DNA of 64,000 nucleotides from Chloroflexota bacterium (GTDB taxonomy: Bacteria > Chloroflexota > Dehalococcoidia > Lucifugimonadales > GCA-002723415), in assembly GCA_002721445.1 (NCBI GenBank), contig PBKN01000005.1, forward strand, positions 281,689-345,688, written 5' to 3'. Below are positions 26,907 to 36,179 of this stretch, piece after piece; the stretch's first letter is position 1, and the number at the start of each line of letters is the position of its first letter. The notes under the pieces were generated by a model, which saw only the letters and a list, made by a program, of their open reading frames with translations, searched no databases and was not told the origin of the DNA. The position numbers and the translations under genes were made by a program.

Positions 26907-28228
26907 CTCTCCTTTAGAACCTCACTTAAAGCTTTTAAAAACCCTTCAATGTGGCTTTCATCCATAGGCATTGAAACTGTAAACTGTATCCCACCTCTCA
27001 AAGAATATCCTTTTAAGTATAACCCTAATATTATTCGATTAGTTAAATCATGGTCTGGATATATAACACTACTTCGATAATCCTGGATTTTTTTATCTGT
27101 TATATACATAGCAACAGCTGACCCTTCATGTAGAACTTGAACTGGTATATCAGCCTTGTTAAATTCGTCCGACAATCCTTTACTCAGTTTCAATCCTAAG
27201 TTATTAAGATGCTTATAAGCTAAAGGAGTAAGTGTTTTTAAATTTGCCAAACCAGCAGCTAATGTAAAATTATTACCTGAAAAAGTTCCACTTTGATTCA
27301 ATCCAGTTGAGTCACCAGAATTATCAATCACTTGCATAAATTCTTTTTTGCCTCCAATAGCTCCTACTGGAAATCCTCCTCCAAATGCTTTTCCAAAATA
27401 TGTTATATCAGGTTCAATTTGAGCTAAACCTTGAGCGCCAGAATATCCAGTTCGAAAACTTACTACTTCATCCATTACCATAGGTATTTCAAGTTCTTTA
27501 GTTATATCTCTAACAAAACGAGTAAATTCATGAGGTATATCTAATAGACCTAATTTAGAATCATAAAAAACTCCAGCTATCTGATCTTTATTCTCTCTTA
27601 ATATTAATTCAACAGATTCAATATCATTATATGGCAGAATAATTACATCTTCTTCTGCTGAACTAGACATACCTTTTTGGCCTCCGATAGAATTAGGTGA
27701 AGCACTATCCCCTGCTTTATCCAATGGAGTAGCAACACTTACCTCTAGCGCATCATGACTTCCATGATATGCTCCTTCAAATTTTGCAATTTTAGACCTT
27801 CCAGTAATTGTTTTTACCATTCGAGTTGCATGCAAAGATGCTTCTGTTCCAGAATTAGCAAACCTAACTTGATCAACAGACGGGAATCTATTGACTATTT
27901 CTTCTGAAATCTCAGCCTCTAAGGTTGTAGGACCTCCAAGGCCTAGTCCTCTCTTAAGTTCTTTTTCAATTGCTTTAATTACATTTGGATGACTATGCCC
28001 AAGCAACATTGCTGAATGATGATTACCAAAATCAACAAATTTCTGACCATCTAAATTCCATACATAACAACCCTCAGCTCTATCAACATAATCAGGGTAA
28101 GGTGAGGACCAATATGCTCCTTTAATCACTCCTCCAGGCATAGAGGATTGACCTTTTTGCCACTGTGCTTTAGATACAGGAGTTTTTGCTATATATTCTT
28201 GTTCAAGTGATTGTAATGACTTAACCAT
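26903..28228 (-). CDS. Class III aminotransferase, glutamate-1-semialdehyde aminomutase-like
   Basis: A 441-residue fold-type I PLP enzyme close to HemL: FVDFGNHHSAMLLGHSHP, RFANSGTEASLHATRM, the PLP Asp in VMDEVVSF and the Lys in YFGKAFGGGFPVGAIGG (about 278). It carries insertions and stands apart from any haem gene, so it is more likely a catabolic transaminase or aminomutase than HemL itself. It converges on the YbaK gene with a 4-bp overlap. Confidence 0.8.
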   Translation of the reverse strand: MVKSLQSLEQEYIAKTPVSKAQWQKGQSSMPGGVIKGAYWSSPYPDYVDRAEGCYVWNLDGQKFVDFGNHHSAMLLGHSHPNVIKAIEKELKRGLGLGGPTTLEAEISEEIVNRFPSVDQVRFANSGTEASLHATRMVKTITGRSKIAKFEGAYHGSHDALEVSVATPLDKAGDSASPNSIGGQKGMSSSAEEDVIILPYNDIESVELILRENKDQIAGVFYDSKLGLLDIPHEFTRFVRDITKELEIPMVMDEVVSFRTGYSGAQGLAQIEPDITYFGKAFGGGFPVGAIGGKKEFMQVIDNSGDSTGLNQSGTFSGNNFTLAAGLANLKTLTPLAYKHLNNLGLKLSKGLSDEFNKADIPVQVLHEGSAVAMYITDKKIQDYRSSVIYPDHDLTNRIILGLYLKGYSLRGGIQFTVSMPMDESHIEGFLKALSEVLKES

Positions 28229-28354
28229 AATCCCTCTTTCTTTACTATTTTTCAGAAAAATACTAATATCTTAATTATATGAAATAATAATACACAAATT
28301 TCAACCATCATGTAAAACATAATTAAAAATTTATTAATTGATTAGAGGTGATTT

Positions 28355-29215
28355 ATGCGTATATATTTATTAGGTTGCGGAACTCCCACAGCAGATGGAA
28401 ACAGATTTGGCTCATCTTATGTAATTCAAATAAAAGATGACTATTTAATGTTTGATTGCGGGCCAGCTACTACATTCAAATTAGCTAAAAGCAAAATAAA
28501 GCCAACTTGGATAAATTACCTATTCTTTACACATCATCATTTTGACCATGACGTAGATTATCCTTGCTTTTTATTAAGCAGATGGAATGAAAGCATTGGA
28601 AATGAAGAAGAATTAAAAGTATTTGGCCCTAATCTTACTGAAAAAATTACATATAGATTGTTTGATGAAAAAGAAGGGGCTTTTGCACATGACTGGATAG
28701 CGCGTATTAACCACCCTTTGAGTCTTAACGCACATACATCTAGAGGCGGTTCTTTACCTAGAAAACCCCTTGAAGTAAATGTTAAAGATATTTCACCTGG
28801 ATTAATTTGTAATACAAAAAACTGGTCAGTAACAGCAGCACCAGCTGAACATGTGGAACCATGGCTAGACTCCTTAGCTTACAGATTAGATAGCCCTGAA
28901 GGAAGTATAGTAATTACCGGAGATACTAGACCTTGCAAAACTGTTTCTAATTTATCAAAAAATGCAGATATATTAATTAATTTATGTACATCGATACAAG
29001 AGGATGTTGAAGGTACTCCTGAAGCAGAATATATGTGTTCAACAATTGATGCTGCTAAAGTTGCAAATGAAGCAAATGTAAAAAAACTTATTCTAGTACA
29101 TCAATCCCCATACCTTGACCATCCTGGAAAAACTGAAAGAGCAATTTCAGATATCAGTTCAATTTATAAAGGAGAAATAATATGGGGTGAAGAATTAATG
29201 TATGTCGATGTTTAA
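28355..29215 (+). CDS. MBL-fold metallohydrolase, RNase Z-like
   Basis: A 286-residue enzyme with the RNase Z-type start MRIYLLGCGTP, the HxHxDH-like FTHHHFDHD at about 65-73, an SIVITGDTRPC metal Asp near 188 and the late His in LVHQSPYLDHP. It resembles the arylsulfatase/RNase Z branch rather than true tRNase Z, because the exosite arm is absent. AGAGGTGAT gives it one of the strongest ribosome sites in the window. The substrate is unknown. Confidence 0.8.
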   Translation: MRIYLLGCGTPTADGNRFGSSYVIQIKDDYLMFDCGPATTFKLAKSKIKPTWINYLFFTHHHFDHDVDYPCFLLSRWNESIGNEEELKVFGPNLTEKITYRLFDEKEGAFAHDWIARINHPLSLNAHTSRGGSLPRKPLEVNVKDISPGLICNTKNWSVTAAPAEHVEPWLDSLAYRLDSPEGSIVITGDTRPCKTVSNLSKNADILINLCTSIQEDVEGTPEAEYMCSTIDAAKVANEANVKKLILVHQSPYLDHPGKTERAISDISSIYKGEIIWGEELMYVDV

Positions 29216-29220
29216 CATGA

Positions 29221-30444
29221 TTAATTCTTTTTAATATTTATTTTAAAAAGTAATGCTGTTGCTATTAATATTAATACTCCGGAAACAATAAAAGAATCTT
29301 TAGTCCTATTAGTTAGGTCAATTAATAAACCTACTATTACTGGAGAAAATGTACCCATAAACCCTGCACCATAAATTAGTGCAACAACAGTAGACTGGGC
29401 TTTCCCTTTACTTACATCTATTGCTGCAGCAATAAATATTGAATGCAAAGGATACCAAAAAGCACCAATAGCTATTATGCAAACTATTAATTGAAATCCT
29501 GGTTCAGCTAAATTAAGTAAAACGGCAAATATTCCAAATAATGCTGTACCCGGAATTAATACAAATTTCCTTCCAAATCTATCAGAAAGATAGCCCATAA
29601 CTGGCTGTGATCCAATTCCAATGATTTGAGAAAGAGGCATATAAATACCTACAGTATTAGCACTTAATTCTAAATCTTCACGAAGATAAATGGGTAAAAA
29701 CGTTACTAATACACTAGACCCCATACTTCTCATCAATGTAGATAATACTAATAACAACATTGATTTATTCTTCAACAATGAAAGCAATGATGATAAATAT
29801 AATTTCAAACTATAAACCTGTAAATTATCTGTAGCAAATCTTAAATTTCTCATCATAAGCCAAATAAACACAGAAACAATTAAAACAGGTAGAATACTTA
29901 ACTGCATTAAATCTCTCCATGTAAAAAAAGTTATTAATACTGCAATTAATATAGATCCTCCTAATACTTCTCCTATTGACCCACCAGTTCCATGTAAGGA
30001 AATTAAAAGACCTCTCCTATCAGGAAATTTTCTAGAAAGAGCACTAATTGCAGGAGGATGATATAACGAGGGACCAATACCCATTAGCATCATCACAAAA
30101 AAGAGAATCCAGTAATTATGAACTCTGCCAGTTATAAAAAATGATACCCCTATCAAAATCATAGATGTAATTAACATTGATGCGGCACGGTTTGAGAATC
30201 TATCACCTAAATATCCGGCTATCATAGTCATTAATCCGCCAGTAAGTTGCCTTGCACTGGCTAAAGCTCCAAATTGAGAAGCATTTAGAGTTAAAGCTAA
30301 TTTCATTTCAGGCATTAAGTGAATAGCTAAAGATGAATTGTATATATGTTTAATTGCATGACCAATTATTACTGTCCATGCCAGTTTATTTCGACCTTGA
30401 TATAATTCTGATTCTGAGTTATGTTTAGACACTAAATTATCCAA
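29221..30444 (-). CDS. MFS transporter (fosmidomycin-resistance-like)
   Basis: A 407-residue membrane protein with 12 predicted helices. The helix 2-3 loop contains GYLGDRFSNRA and helix 8-9 has GYLSDRFGRK, the duplicated MFS signature. HAIKHIYNSSLAI and the short loops fit the Fsr-like/NarK-adjacent drug exporter group. The start is TTG at 30444 without a clear ribosome site, so a later start is possible. The substrate is not predictable. Confidence 0.82.
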   Translation of the reverse strand: MDNLVSKHNSESELYQGRNKLAWTVIIGHAIKHIYNSSLAIHLMPEMKLALTLNASQFGALASARQLTGGLMTMIAGYLGDRFSNRAASMLITSMILIGVSFFITGRVHNYWILFFVMMLMGIGPSLYHPPAISALSRKFPDRRGLLISLHGTGGSIGEVLGGSILIAVLITFFTWRDLMQLSILPVLIVSVFIWLMMRNLRFATDNLQVYSLKLYLSSLLSLLKNKSMLLLVLSTLMRSMGSSVLVTFLPIYLREDLELSANTVGIYMPLSQIIGIGSQPVMGYLSDRFGRKFVLIPGTALFGIFAVLLNLAEPGFQLIVCIIAIGAFWYPLHSIFIAAAIDVSKGKAQSTVVALIYGAGFMGTFSPVIVGLLIDLTNRTKDSFIVSGVLILIATALLFKINIKKN

Positions 30445-30529
30445 ATGTAATTAATAACAGAAAAAAGTATACTATATTTACCTACCCTAAATAGTACATA
30501 AACATCCTTAAAATTGTTAAAGGAGTAAA

Positions 30530-31612
30530 ATGAAAGCAGCTGTTTTTTATAAACCAGGACCAAAAATATCTATAGAAGAAATTTCATTAGAAAAACCAAA
30601 AAAAGGAGAAGTGCTAGTAAAGCTAGCTGCTGCAGGAGTATGCCATAGTGATTACAGCTTTATGATTGGACATTATTCTCCAACCAAAGCCCCGTTTGTA
30701 ATGGGACATGAAGGAGCAGGAATAATAAGCGAAGTTGGAGAAGATGTAATTACAACTAAGCCAGGAGACAAAGTAATATTTTCTATGGACTCTATGTGCG
30801 GCAAGTGTACAAACTGTTCAACAGGTAATCCAACTATGTGTTTAACATATGGAAGAACTTTTACAATGCCAGACGGAACAGCAAGGTTTAAAAAAGGAAA
30901 TCAAGATATCTACCATATGGTTGGAGCATTCTCAGAATATACTGTAGTACCAGAAGACCAAGTAATTATAGTACCTAATAATACTCCTTTAGATAAAGCA
31001 TCCACTATAAGTTGCGCTGTGGTAACTGGCCTTGGAGCAGTAGTAAACCGAGCAAAAGTACAAATAGGTGAAACTGCTGCTGTTTTTGGTTGCGGTGGAG
31101 TAGGCCTTAATGTAATACAAGGATGTAGTATAGCCGGAGCAACACAAATTATTGCAATAGATACTGTTGAATCAAAATTAGAAATGGCATTAACAATGGG
31201 CGCAACTCACATTATCAACCCAACAAAAAACGATCCTTTACAATCAATTATGGATATAACTTCCGATGGCGTAGATTATGCTTTTGAAGTAGTAGGGTCA
31301 ACTAGTTTAATAGAACTCGCGTTTTCAACAATTAAAAGAGGCGGTAAAACAGTTATAGTAGGTGTGCCTGCAACAAATTCAAAAATAACTATTGATGCAT
31401 CAACTCTGTTATTTGATAGATCTATAATGGGATCCCTACATGGTAATGCTAATCCAAGAGTAGATTTTCTTTGGATGTTAGATTTATATAACACTGGAAA
31501 ATTGAAAATTGACGAATTAATTACAGGCTACAGGCCACTTAATGAACTTAATGAAGCATTTGACGACTTAATATCAGGAAAAAGCATAAGAACTATTCTT
31601 ACTTTTGAATAG
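30530..31612 (+). CDS. Zinc-dependent alcohol dehydrogenase
   Basis: A 360-residue medium-chain dehydrogenase. Catalytic zinc ligands Cys38 (GVCHSD) and His60 (GHEGAG) and the four structural Cys at 90, 93, 96 and 104 are present; the NAD-binding turn is FGCGGVGLNVIQG near 190. The layout is that of the class III/NDMA-like group oxidising primary alcohols or hydroxymethyl adducts. AAAGGAG precedes the ATG. An inverted repeat begins inside its stop codon. No partner gene adjoins it. Confidence 0.9.
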   Translation: MKAAVFYKPGPKISIEEISLEKPKKGEVLVKLAAAGVCHSDYSFMIGHYSPTKAPFVMGHEGAGIISEVGEDVITTKPGDKVIFSMDSMCGKCTNCSTGNPTMCLTYGRTFTMPDGTARFKKGNQDIYHMVGAFSEYTVVPEDQVIIVPNNTPLDKASTISCAVVTGLGAVVNRAKVQIGETAAVFGCGGVGLNVIQGCSIAGATQIIAIDTVESKLEMALTMGATHIINPTKNDPLQSIMDITSDGVDYAFEVVGSTSLIELAFSTIKRGGKTVIVGVPATNSKITIDASTLLFDRSIMGSLHGNANPRVDFLWMLDLYNTGKLKIDELITGYRPLNELNEAFDDLISGKSIRTILTFE

Positions 31613-31655
31613 ATTTAAGAGCATCGCAAGGAAATGTTTGATACTCTTAAATCTA
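31610..31655. terminator. 12-bp inverted repeat between two converging genes
   Basis: TAGATTTAAGAG (31610-31621) and CTCTTAAATCTA (31644-31655) are perfect inverse copies around a 22-base loop. The left arm begins with the stop codon of the alcohol dehydrogenase. The pstS stop is 22 bp beyond the right arm, so the stem could end transcription from both sides. There is no T-run directly after the stem and it is AT-rich, so this is a tentative terminator. Confidence 0.45.
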
Positions 31656-31676
31656 AGAAAAATACTTTATTAAATC

Positions 31677-32660
31677 CTATTTTTTAAGCAATGATACGTT
31701 ATTTACATAAACACTAGGTTCAGAAGAAACATAACCAACTTCTTCTGTAAGCTCTGGTCCGTGCTTCATATAAAAATCAACAAATGTTTTTACTTGAGGT
31801 TTAGTTGCATAGCTACTTGCACTTACATATATAAATAATGGCCTTGCAAGAGGCTTATAAGACCCATCTTTAATAGTTTCTGAAGTAGGATTTATGCATC
31901 CATCTCCAGCATCAATAGCTACCAATTTAAGTTTATCTTGATTCTCTATAAAAAAAGCATAACCAAAATATCCTAATGCATATTTATCTCCAGCAATACC
32001 ACTAACTAAAACATTATCATCCGCACTAGCTGTATAGTCAGGACGAGAAGCTTGTGCTTCACCATTAATTGCTTCAGTGAAATAATCAAATGTTCCAGAA
32101 TCTGTATCAGGTCCATAAAGCCGAATCTTTTCAGCTGGAAATGTAGACCTAACTTGATTCCAATTATTTATAGTTGACCCTGGCTCCCATATCATCTTTA
32201 ATTCTGCTATTGTAAGACAATCTACAAAATCATTATTTGGATTGACCATAACAGAGAGTCCATCATCCCCAAGTCTCAATTCATAAAATCCAATATTGTT
32301 TTCTGTAGCTTTTGCAGCTTCTTTATCTTTAATTAATCTTGAAGCATCGGATATATCAGTTTCGCCATTTGTAAACCTTTTAAATCCTCCACCAGTACCT
32401 GAAACTCCAACATTAACTCTAACATTTTTATATTCTTTAGAAAATTCTTCAGCTACAGCTTCAGAGATTGGGTAAACTGTACTAGATCCATCTATTTCAA
32501 CTACTCCAGTTAATTCATCCTTATTAGAGTTAGAGGCTGGTGCAGCAGATGTTTCTATTACATCAACTGAGTCTTCACTTTGAAAAAGAGAACACCCTGC
32601 AATCATTGCTAAGACTCCAAAAATCATTAAAGCCTTAGATAGTTTTATTATGGCTTTCAT
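31677..32660 (-). CDS. pstS: Phosphate-binding lipoprotein of the Pst transporter
   Basis: A 327-residue solute-binding protein. A lipoprotein signal ends at the lipobox IAGC with Cys23. The phosphate-binding motifs are VEIDGSSTVYP (about 52-62), GVSGTGGGFKRF and ISDASRLIKD, then DSGTFDYF near 180, all typical of PstS. It captures Pi outside the membrane for PstCAB, whose genes are not in the window. AAAGGTGG precedes the ATG. The upstream DNA contains an 11-bp-phased TTAA array. Confidence 0.92.
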   Translation of the reverse strand: MKAIIKLSKALMIFGVLAMIAGCSLFQSEDSVDVIETSAAPASNSNKDELTGVVEIDGSSTVYPISEAVAEEFSKEYKNVRVNVGVSGTGGGFKRFTNGETDISDASRLIKDKEAAKATENNIGFYELRLGDDGLSVMVNPNNDFVDCLTIAELKMIWEPGSTINNWNQVRSTFPAEKIRLYGPDTDSGTFDYFTEAINGEAQASRPDYTASADDNVLVSGIAGDKYALGYFGYAFFIENQDKLKLVAIDAGDGCINPTSETIKDGSYKPLARPLFIYVSASSYATKPQVKTFVDFYMKHGPELTEEVGYVSSEPSVYVNNVSLLKK

Positions 32661-32722
32661 TTTGCCACCTTTCTTTTTTAAATTACCTAAATAAATTCTA
32701 TAGGCTTAAAATTGGATTATTG

Positions 32723-32759
32723 TTAAATTTAGGTTAAGATCACATTAACTCTTAATTAA
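32723..32759. promoter_or_regulatory. Candidate Pho box between pstS and the phosphotriesterase-like gene
   Basis: Four TTAA cores start at 32723, 32734, 32745 and 32756, exactly 11 bp apart. Read toward pstS, two of them give TTAACC and TTAACA. Direct repeats with 11-bp phase are how PhoB/PhoP dimers bind upstream of pst genes. The array is 63 bp before pstS; a TATAGA -10 candidate lies at 32697-32702 (minus) and no good -35 is present, as in activated promoters. It is 21 bp before the other gene's start. Confidence 0.5.
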
Positions 32760-32779
32760 AATTTAAATTGGAGAACAAA

Positions 32780-33742
32780 ATGGAAAAAATCATGACAGTT
32801 ACAGGGCCAATTGAGCCAGAAAAGCTTGGGATGACACTAACTCACGAACATATATTTTGCGACCAATCTAGAGAGATGGGGCAAGGCAGAAATCCTCTAT
32901 TAAATGACATAGAACTTGCTTATGAAGAACTTATGCTATATAAAAATGCTGGAGGACAAACTCTGATTGACCAAACTACAAAGGGGCTAAGAGGTGGAGT
33001 TAAAGATGGGGCAACAAGGGAAATTCTTAACGAACCTCATCCACTAGCTATTCGAAATATGGCTAAACGCACAGGATTAAACATTATTCTCGGTACTGGA
33101 TGGTACAGACAACCTTATTATCCTGAATACATTAATCAAATAAAGACTAATGAATTAACTGATGAATTTATTAGAGATATTAATATTGGAATTGATGGTA
33201 CTGATGTGCGAGCTGGTATATTAGGAGAAATTGGAGCTAATACAACATGGATAAGCCCAGCTGAAGAACGAGTCTTCCGTGCAGTTGCAAGAGCGCATAT
33301 CCAAACAGGAGTTACAATTGCAACCCATACTTCAGGAATGACTATCGGTTTAGATCAATTGGACCTTTTAGAAGAAGAAGGAGTGAACCTAAATAGAGTT
33401 ATTGTTGGACATTGTCATTCATATAATAATCATGAATATCACCTTGAAATTGCGCGCAGGGGAGCATATTTACAATTTGATCGAATGGGGCAAATGGAAG
33501 GGTATGAACCAAATACCTGGCTTGCTTTAATAGTAAAATTAATTAACGCAGGATATGAAAAACAAATACTCTTATCTCATGATATATGTGCAAGAAACAA
33601 TCTAGTAGGCTATGGTGGCAATGGATATGCATATATAGCTACTAAGCTTGAACCTATTTTAAATAATCTTGGGGTTAATCAAGAACAATTTAAACAGCTA
33701 ACAATAGAAAATCCAAAAAGAGCTTTAACTGGAGAAAATTAA
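32780..33742 (+). CDS. Phosphotriesterase-family hydrolase
   Basis: A 320-residue TIM-barrel metalloenzyme. Metal ligands are His22 and His24 (THEHIF), Glu in ILGEIGANT (about 156, in place of the carbamylated Lys, as in E. coli PHP), His in IATHTS and VGHCHS, and Asp in LLSHDIC. Family members split phosphotriesters, lactones or unknown esters. The ATG at 32780 follows GGAG; an upstream TTG at 32768 would include that site. It leads a three-gene unit with an aldolase and a D-aminoacylase. It diverges from pstS across the candidate Pho box, which raises a role in phosphorus supply but does not prove it. Confidence 0.85.
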   Translation: MEKIMTVTGPIEPEKLGMTLTHEHIFCDQSREMGQGRNPLLNDIELAYEELMLYKNAGGQTLIDQTTKGLRGGVKDGATREILNEPHPLAIRNMAKRTGLNIILGTGWYRQPYYPEYINQIKTNELTDEFIRDINIGIDGTDVRAGILGEIGANTTWISPAEERVFRAVARAHIQTGVTIATHTSGMTIGLDQLDLLEEEGVNLNRVIVGHCHSYNNHEYHLEIARRGAYLQFDRMGQMEGYEPNTWLALIVKLINAGYEKQILLSHDICARNNLVGYGGNGYAYIATKLEPILNNLGVNQEQFKQLTIENPKRALTGEN

Positions 33743-33765
33743 CACCCATTTAGAAAGGATATTTA

Positions 33766-34554
33766 ATGAAAACTAATCCCATAATATATAATCATGCAAA
33801 AACACTTTTGAAATCTGGCAAGCCAGTTAAAGTGATTAATATATTTGAATTTTTAAACCCTTCCACTATTCAAATATCATCTCAACTTGGTTATGACATG
33901 ATATTAATAGAAAATGAACATGTCATGCAAAAATCTGATCAGTTATCAAGCGCATTTCTATTAGCACGCTCAATCGGAATAACTCCTGTTGTAACAGTAA
34001 TAGAGCCTAACCGTTCAATAGTATCAAAAATGCTAGATTCAGGAGCATTAGGAATAATTTTATCGCATGCTGAAACAATTGAACAAGCAAAAGATTTAGT
34101 AAAATGGTCTAAATATCCACCAAAAGGAGAGCGCGGACTTGCCTTAGGAGCAAATATAGAATATCAAGTTAAAAATATTCCTTCTTACTGCAATGAAGCA
34201 AATGAAGAAATACTATTATTATTAAAAATTGAATCAGTAAAAGGTGTTAAAAATGCTGATTTAATGATGTCAGTAGATGGTATTGACGGTGTGGTTTTTG
34301 GACCTGGAGACCTAGCTGCAGATATGCAGCTATATGGACAATGGGAACACCAAGAAGTATTATTAAAAATTGAAAATGTAATTTCATCTGCAATAAATAA
34401 AGGCCTCGCAGTTGAACCATCTATTATGCCAAATGATAAAGAAAAATTTCATAAAGATATTTCACGTGGAATAAAAATATTTGGACCAACTAGAAAAAGC
34501 GACTATCAGTTATTTAGAGACGCTGCATATGCAGAAATTGAAAATTATTTGTAA
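33766..34554 (+). CDS. HpcH/HpaI-family aldolase
   Basis: A 262-residue class II aldolase of the HpcH/HpaI family, which cleaves 4-hydroxy-2-oxo acids to pyruvate and an aldehyde. The barrel motifs are DMILIENEH (about 43-51), a metal Glu in LLLKIESVKGV (about 155) and a metal Asp in VVFGPGDLAADM (about 180). AGGA precedes the ATG. It is 23 bp after the phosphotriesterase-like gene and 25 bp before the D-aminoacylase. The sugar or aromatic acid it acts on is unknown. Confidence 0.88.
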   Translation: MKTNPIIYNHAKTLLKSGKPVKVINIFEFLNPSTIQISSQLGYDMILIENEHVMQKSDQLSSAFLLARSIGITPVVTVIEPNRSIVSKMLDSGALGIILSHAETIEQAKDLVKWSKYPPKGERGLALGANIEYQVKNIPSYCNEANEEILLLLKIESVKGVKNADLMMSVDGIDGVVFGPGDLAADMQLYGQWEHQEVLLKIENVISSAINKGLAVEPSIMPNDKEKFHKDISRGIKIFGPTRKSDYQLFRDAAYAEIENYL

Positions 34555-34579
34555 ATTTTGAAAGTTGAATAACTAAATT

Positions 34580-36178
34580 ATGATTGATTTAATTATTAAA
34601 AATGGAAAAATTATAGACGGAACCGGAGAACCTCCATATACATCTGACATAGCTGTAGATAATGGTAAAATTATTCAAATAGGAGATTCTTCTAGTTTAA
34701 ATTCAAAAAAAACTTACGATGTAACAGGAAAAACAGTCACCCCCGGATTTATTGATATACATACTCATTCCGATTTTCCTTTATTTGTAGATGGAAGTGC
34801 GCAAAGTGGTATTAGACAAGGATTAACTACTGCTGTTATAGGAAATTGCGGTCTTGGACCGGCTCCAGCTCCTAATAAAGAATTAACAAAACAAATTACT
34901 ATAGGAGTTAAAGATGAATGGGGAATAGATTTTAATTGGAATTCTTTTGAAGAATACTTAAATGCTCTTATATCAAAAGGACAGTCATTAAATATAGCTG
35001 CATTAATCCCTCATAGCACTATTCGTCTAGCAGTAATGGGCTTTGAAGCTAGAGAACCAACCTCTAAAGAGCTAGAAATGATGAAATCATTAGTGGATCA
35101 TGCTATGTCAGCTGGAGCAATAGGACTTTCCACCGGATTAGAATATTCACCAGGATTACACGCTAAAGAAGATGAAATTATTGCTTTAACAAAAATTGTA
35201 TCAAAATATGGAGGAATTTATGCAAGCCACATAAGGCAACGCGGAGATTTATTTGAAAAAGCAGTTGAAGAAGCCTTAAATATAGCTAAGGTTGCAGGTG
35301 TCCAAGCCCAACTATCTCATCTTGCACCAAGGCCATACGCACCTAAAGACTCTTTCGACAATATATTACAACTAATATATAAATTTATTGATAACTATGG
35401 TCCTGTAGGAATAGATACTTTCCCAGATCCTTGGGGGCCAGCTTACCTTTTAGATTTAGCGCCAACATGGATACGAGAAGGCACTGAAGAAGATGTATTA
35501 AAGAGACTTTCAGACCCTTCTTTTTTAATGGAAGAAACAAAAGATTATTTTGAAAACCCAACAAATTTTCTTTTGAAAATAGGAGGCTTTGAAACATTCT
35601 TTCTGACTCACTCAAATTCCCATACTAATTTAATAGGTAAATCTATAGAAAATATAGCCTATGACTGGTCAACAAGTCCTATAGAAGCTATATTTAAACT
35701 AGCATATGATGATGGTAAGGACTTTGGAAATGTATTAATTCGACATATATTTGCAACACAAGAAGATTTAGATAAACTAATCAAACAGCCTATATGCAGT
35801 ATTGAAAGTGACGGCGCATCGACATCAAAGGAAGGGCTTTTAAAAGATTTAGTTATGAACAGATCCAGCTTTGGTTATGCCCCAAGGTTTATAAAAGAAT
35901 ATGCCCTAGATCGAAAAATAATATCTGTAGAAGAATCAATTAGAAAATTAACCTCCTTACCTGCTAAATCAGCTAAACTAAATTCAAGAGGAATCTTAAA
36001 ACCAAAAATGTCTGCCGATATTGTTGTACTTGATTTTAATAAGCTTAAAGACAACACTACAGATAATAATCCTCAAGAGTATCCATCAGGTATTGAGTTA
36101 GTAACAGTAAATGGCAAAGTAGTCTTTGATAACAATACTCACTTAGGAACATTACCAGGTGAATTAATAAAGCTATAA
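34580..36178 (+). CDS. N-acyl-D-amino-acid deacylase
   Basis: A 532-residue D-aminoacylase-family enzyme. The metal pair His61/His63 is in GFIDIHTHSD, the metal-binding Cys90 is in GNCGLGPAPA, the SHIRQRG and LSHLAPR motifs carry further ligands and substrate contacts, and the catalytic Asp is in SIESDGAST near 417. Unlike the copy at 735-2315 it has the classical NCG. It closes the three-gene unit and ends 1 bp before the facing aminotransferase gene. No ribosome site is obvious, so coupling to the gene before is likely. Confidence 0.9.
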   Translation: MIDLIIKNGKIIDGTGEPPYTSDIAVDNGKIIQIGDSSSLNSKKTYDVTGKTVTPGFIDIHTHSDFPLFVDGSAQSGIRQGLTTAVIGNCGLGPAPAPNKELTKQITIGVKDEWGIDFNWNSFEEYLNALISKGQSLNIAALIPHSTIRLAVMGFEAREPTSKELEMMKSLVDHAMSAGAIGLSTGLEYSPGLHAKEDEIIALTKIVSKYGGIYASHIRQRGDLFEKAVEEALNIAKVAGVQAQLSHLAPRPYAPKDSFDNILQLIYKFIDNYGPVGIDTFPDPWGPAYLLDLAPTWIREGTEEDVLKRLSDPSFLMEETKDYFENPTNFLLKIGGFETFFLTHSNSHTNLIGKSIENIAYDWSTSPIEAIFKLAYDDGKDFGNVLIRHIFATQEDLDKLIKQPICSIESDGASTSKEGLLKDLVMNRSSFGYAPRFIKEYALDRKIISVEESIRKLTSLPAKSAKLNSRGILKPKMSADIVVLDFNKLKDNTTDNNPQEYPSGIELVTVNGKVVFDNNTHLGTLPGELIKL

Positions 36179-36179
36179 T

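Noticed and set aside
26903..28228. Calling this gene hemL
   Set aside because: It has HemL-like motifs but extra insertions and no haem genes nearby; related catabolic aminomutases share those motifs.
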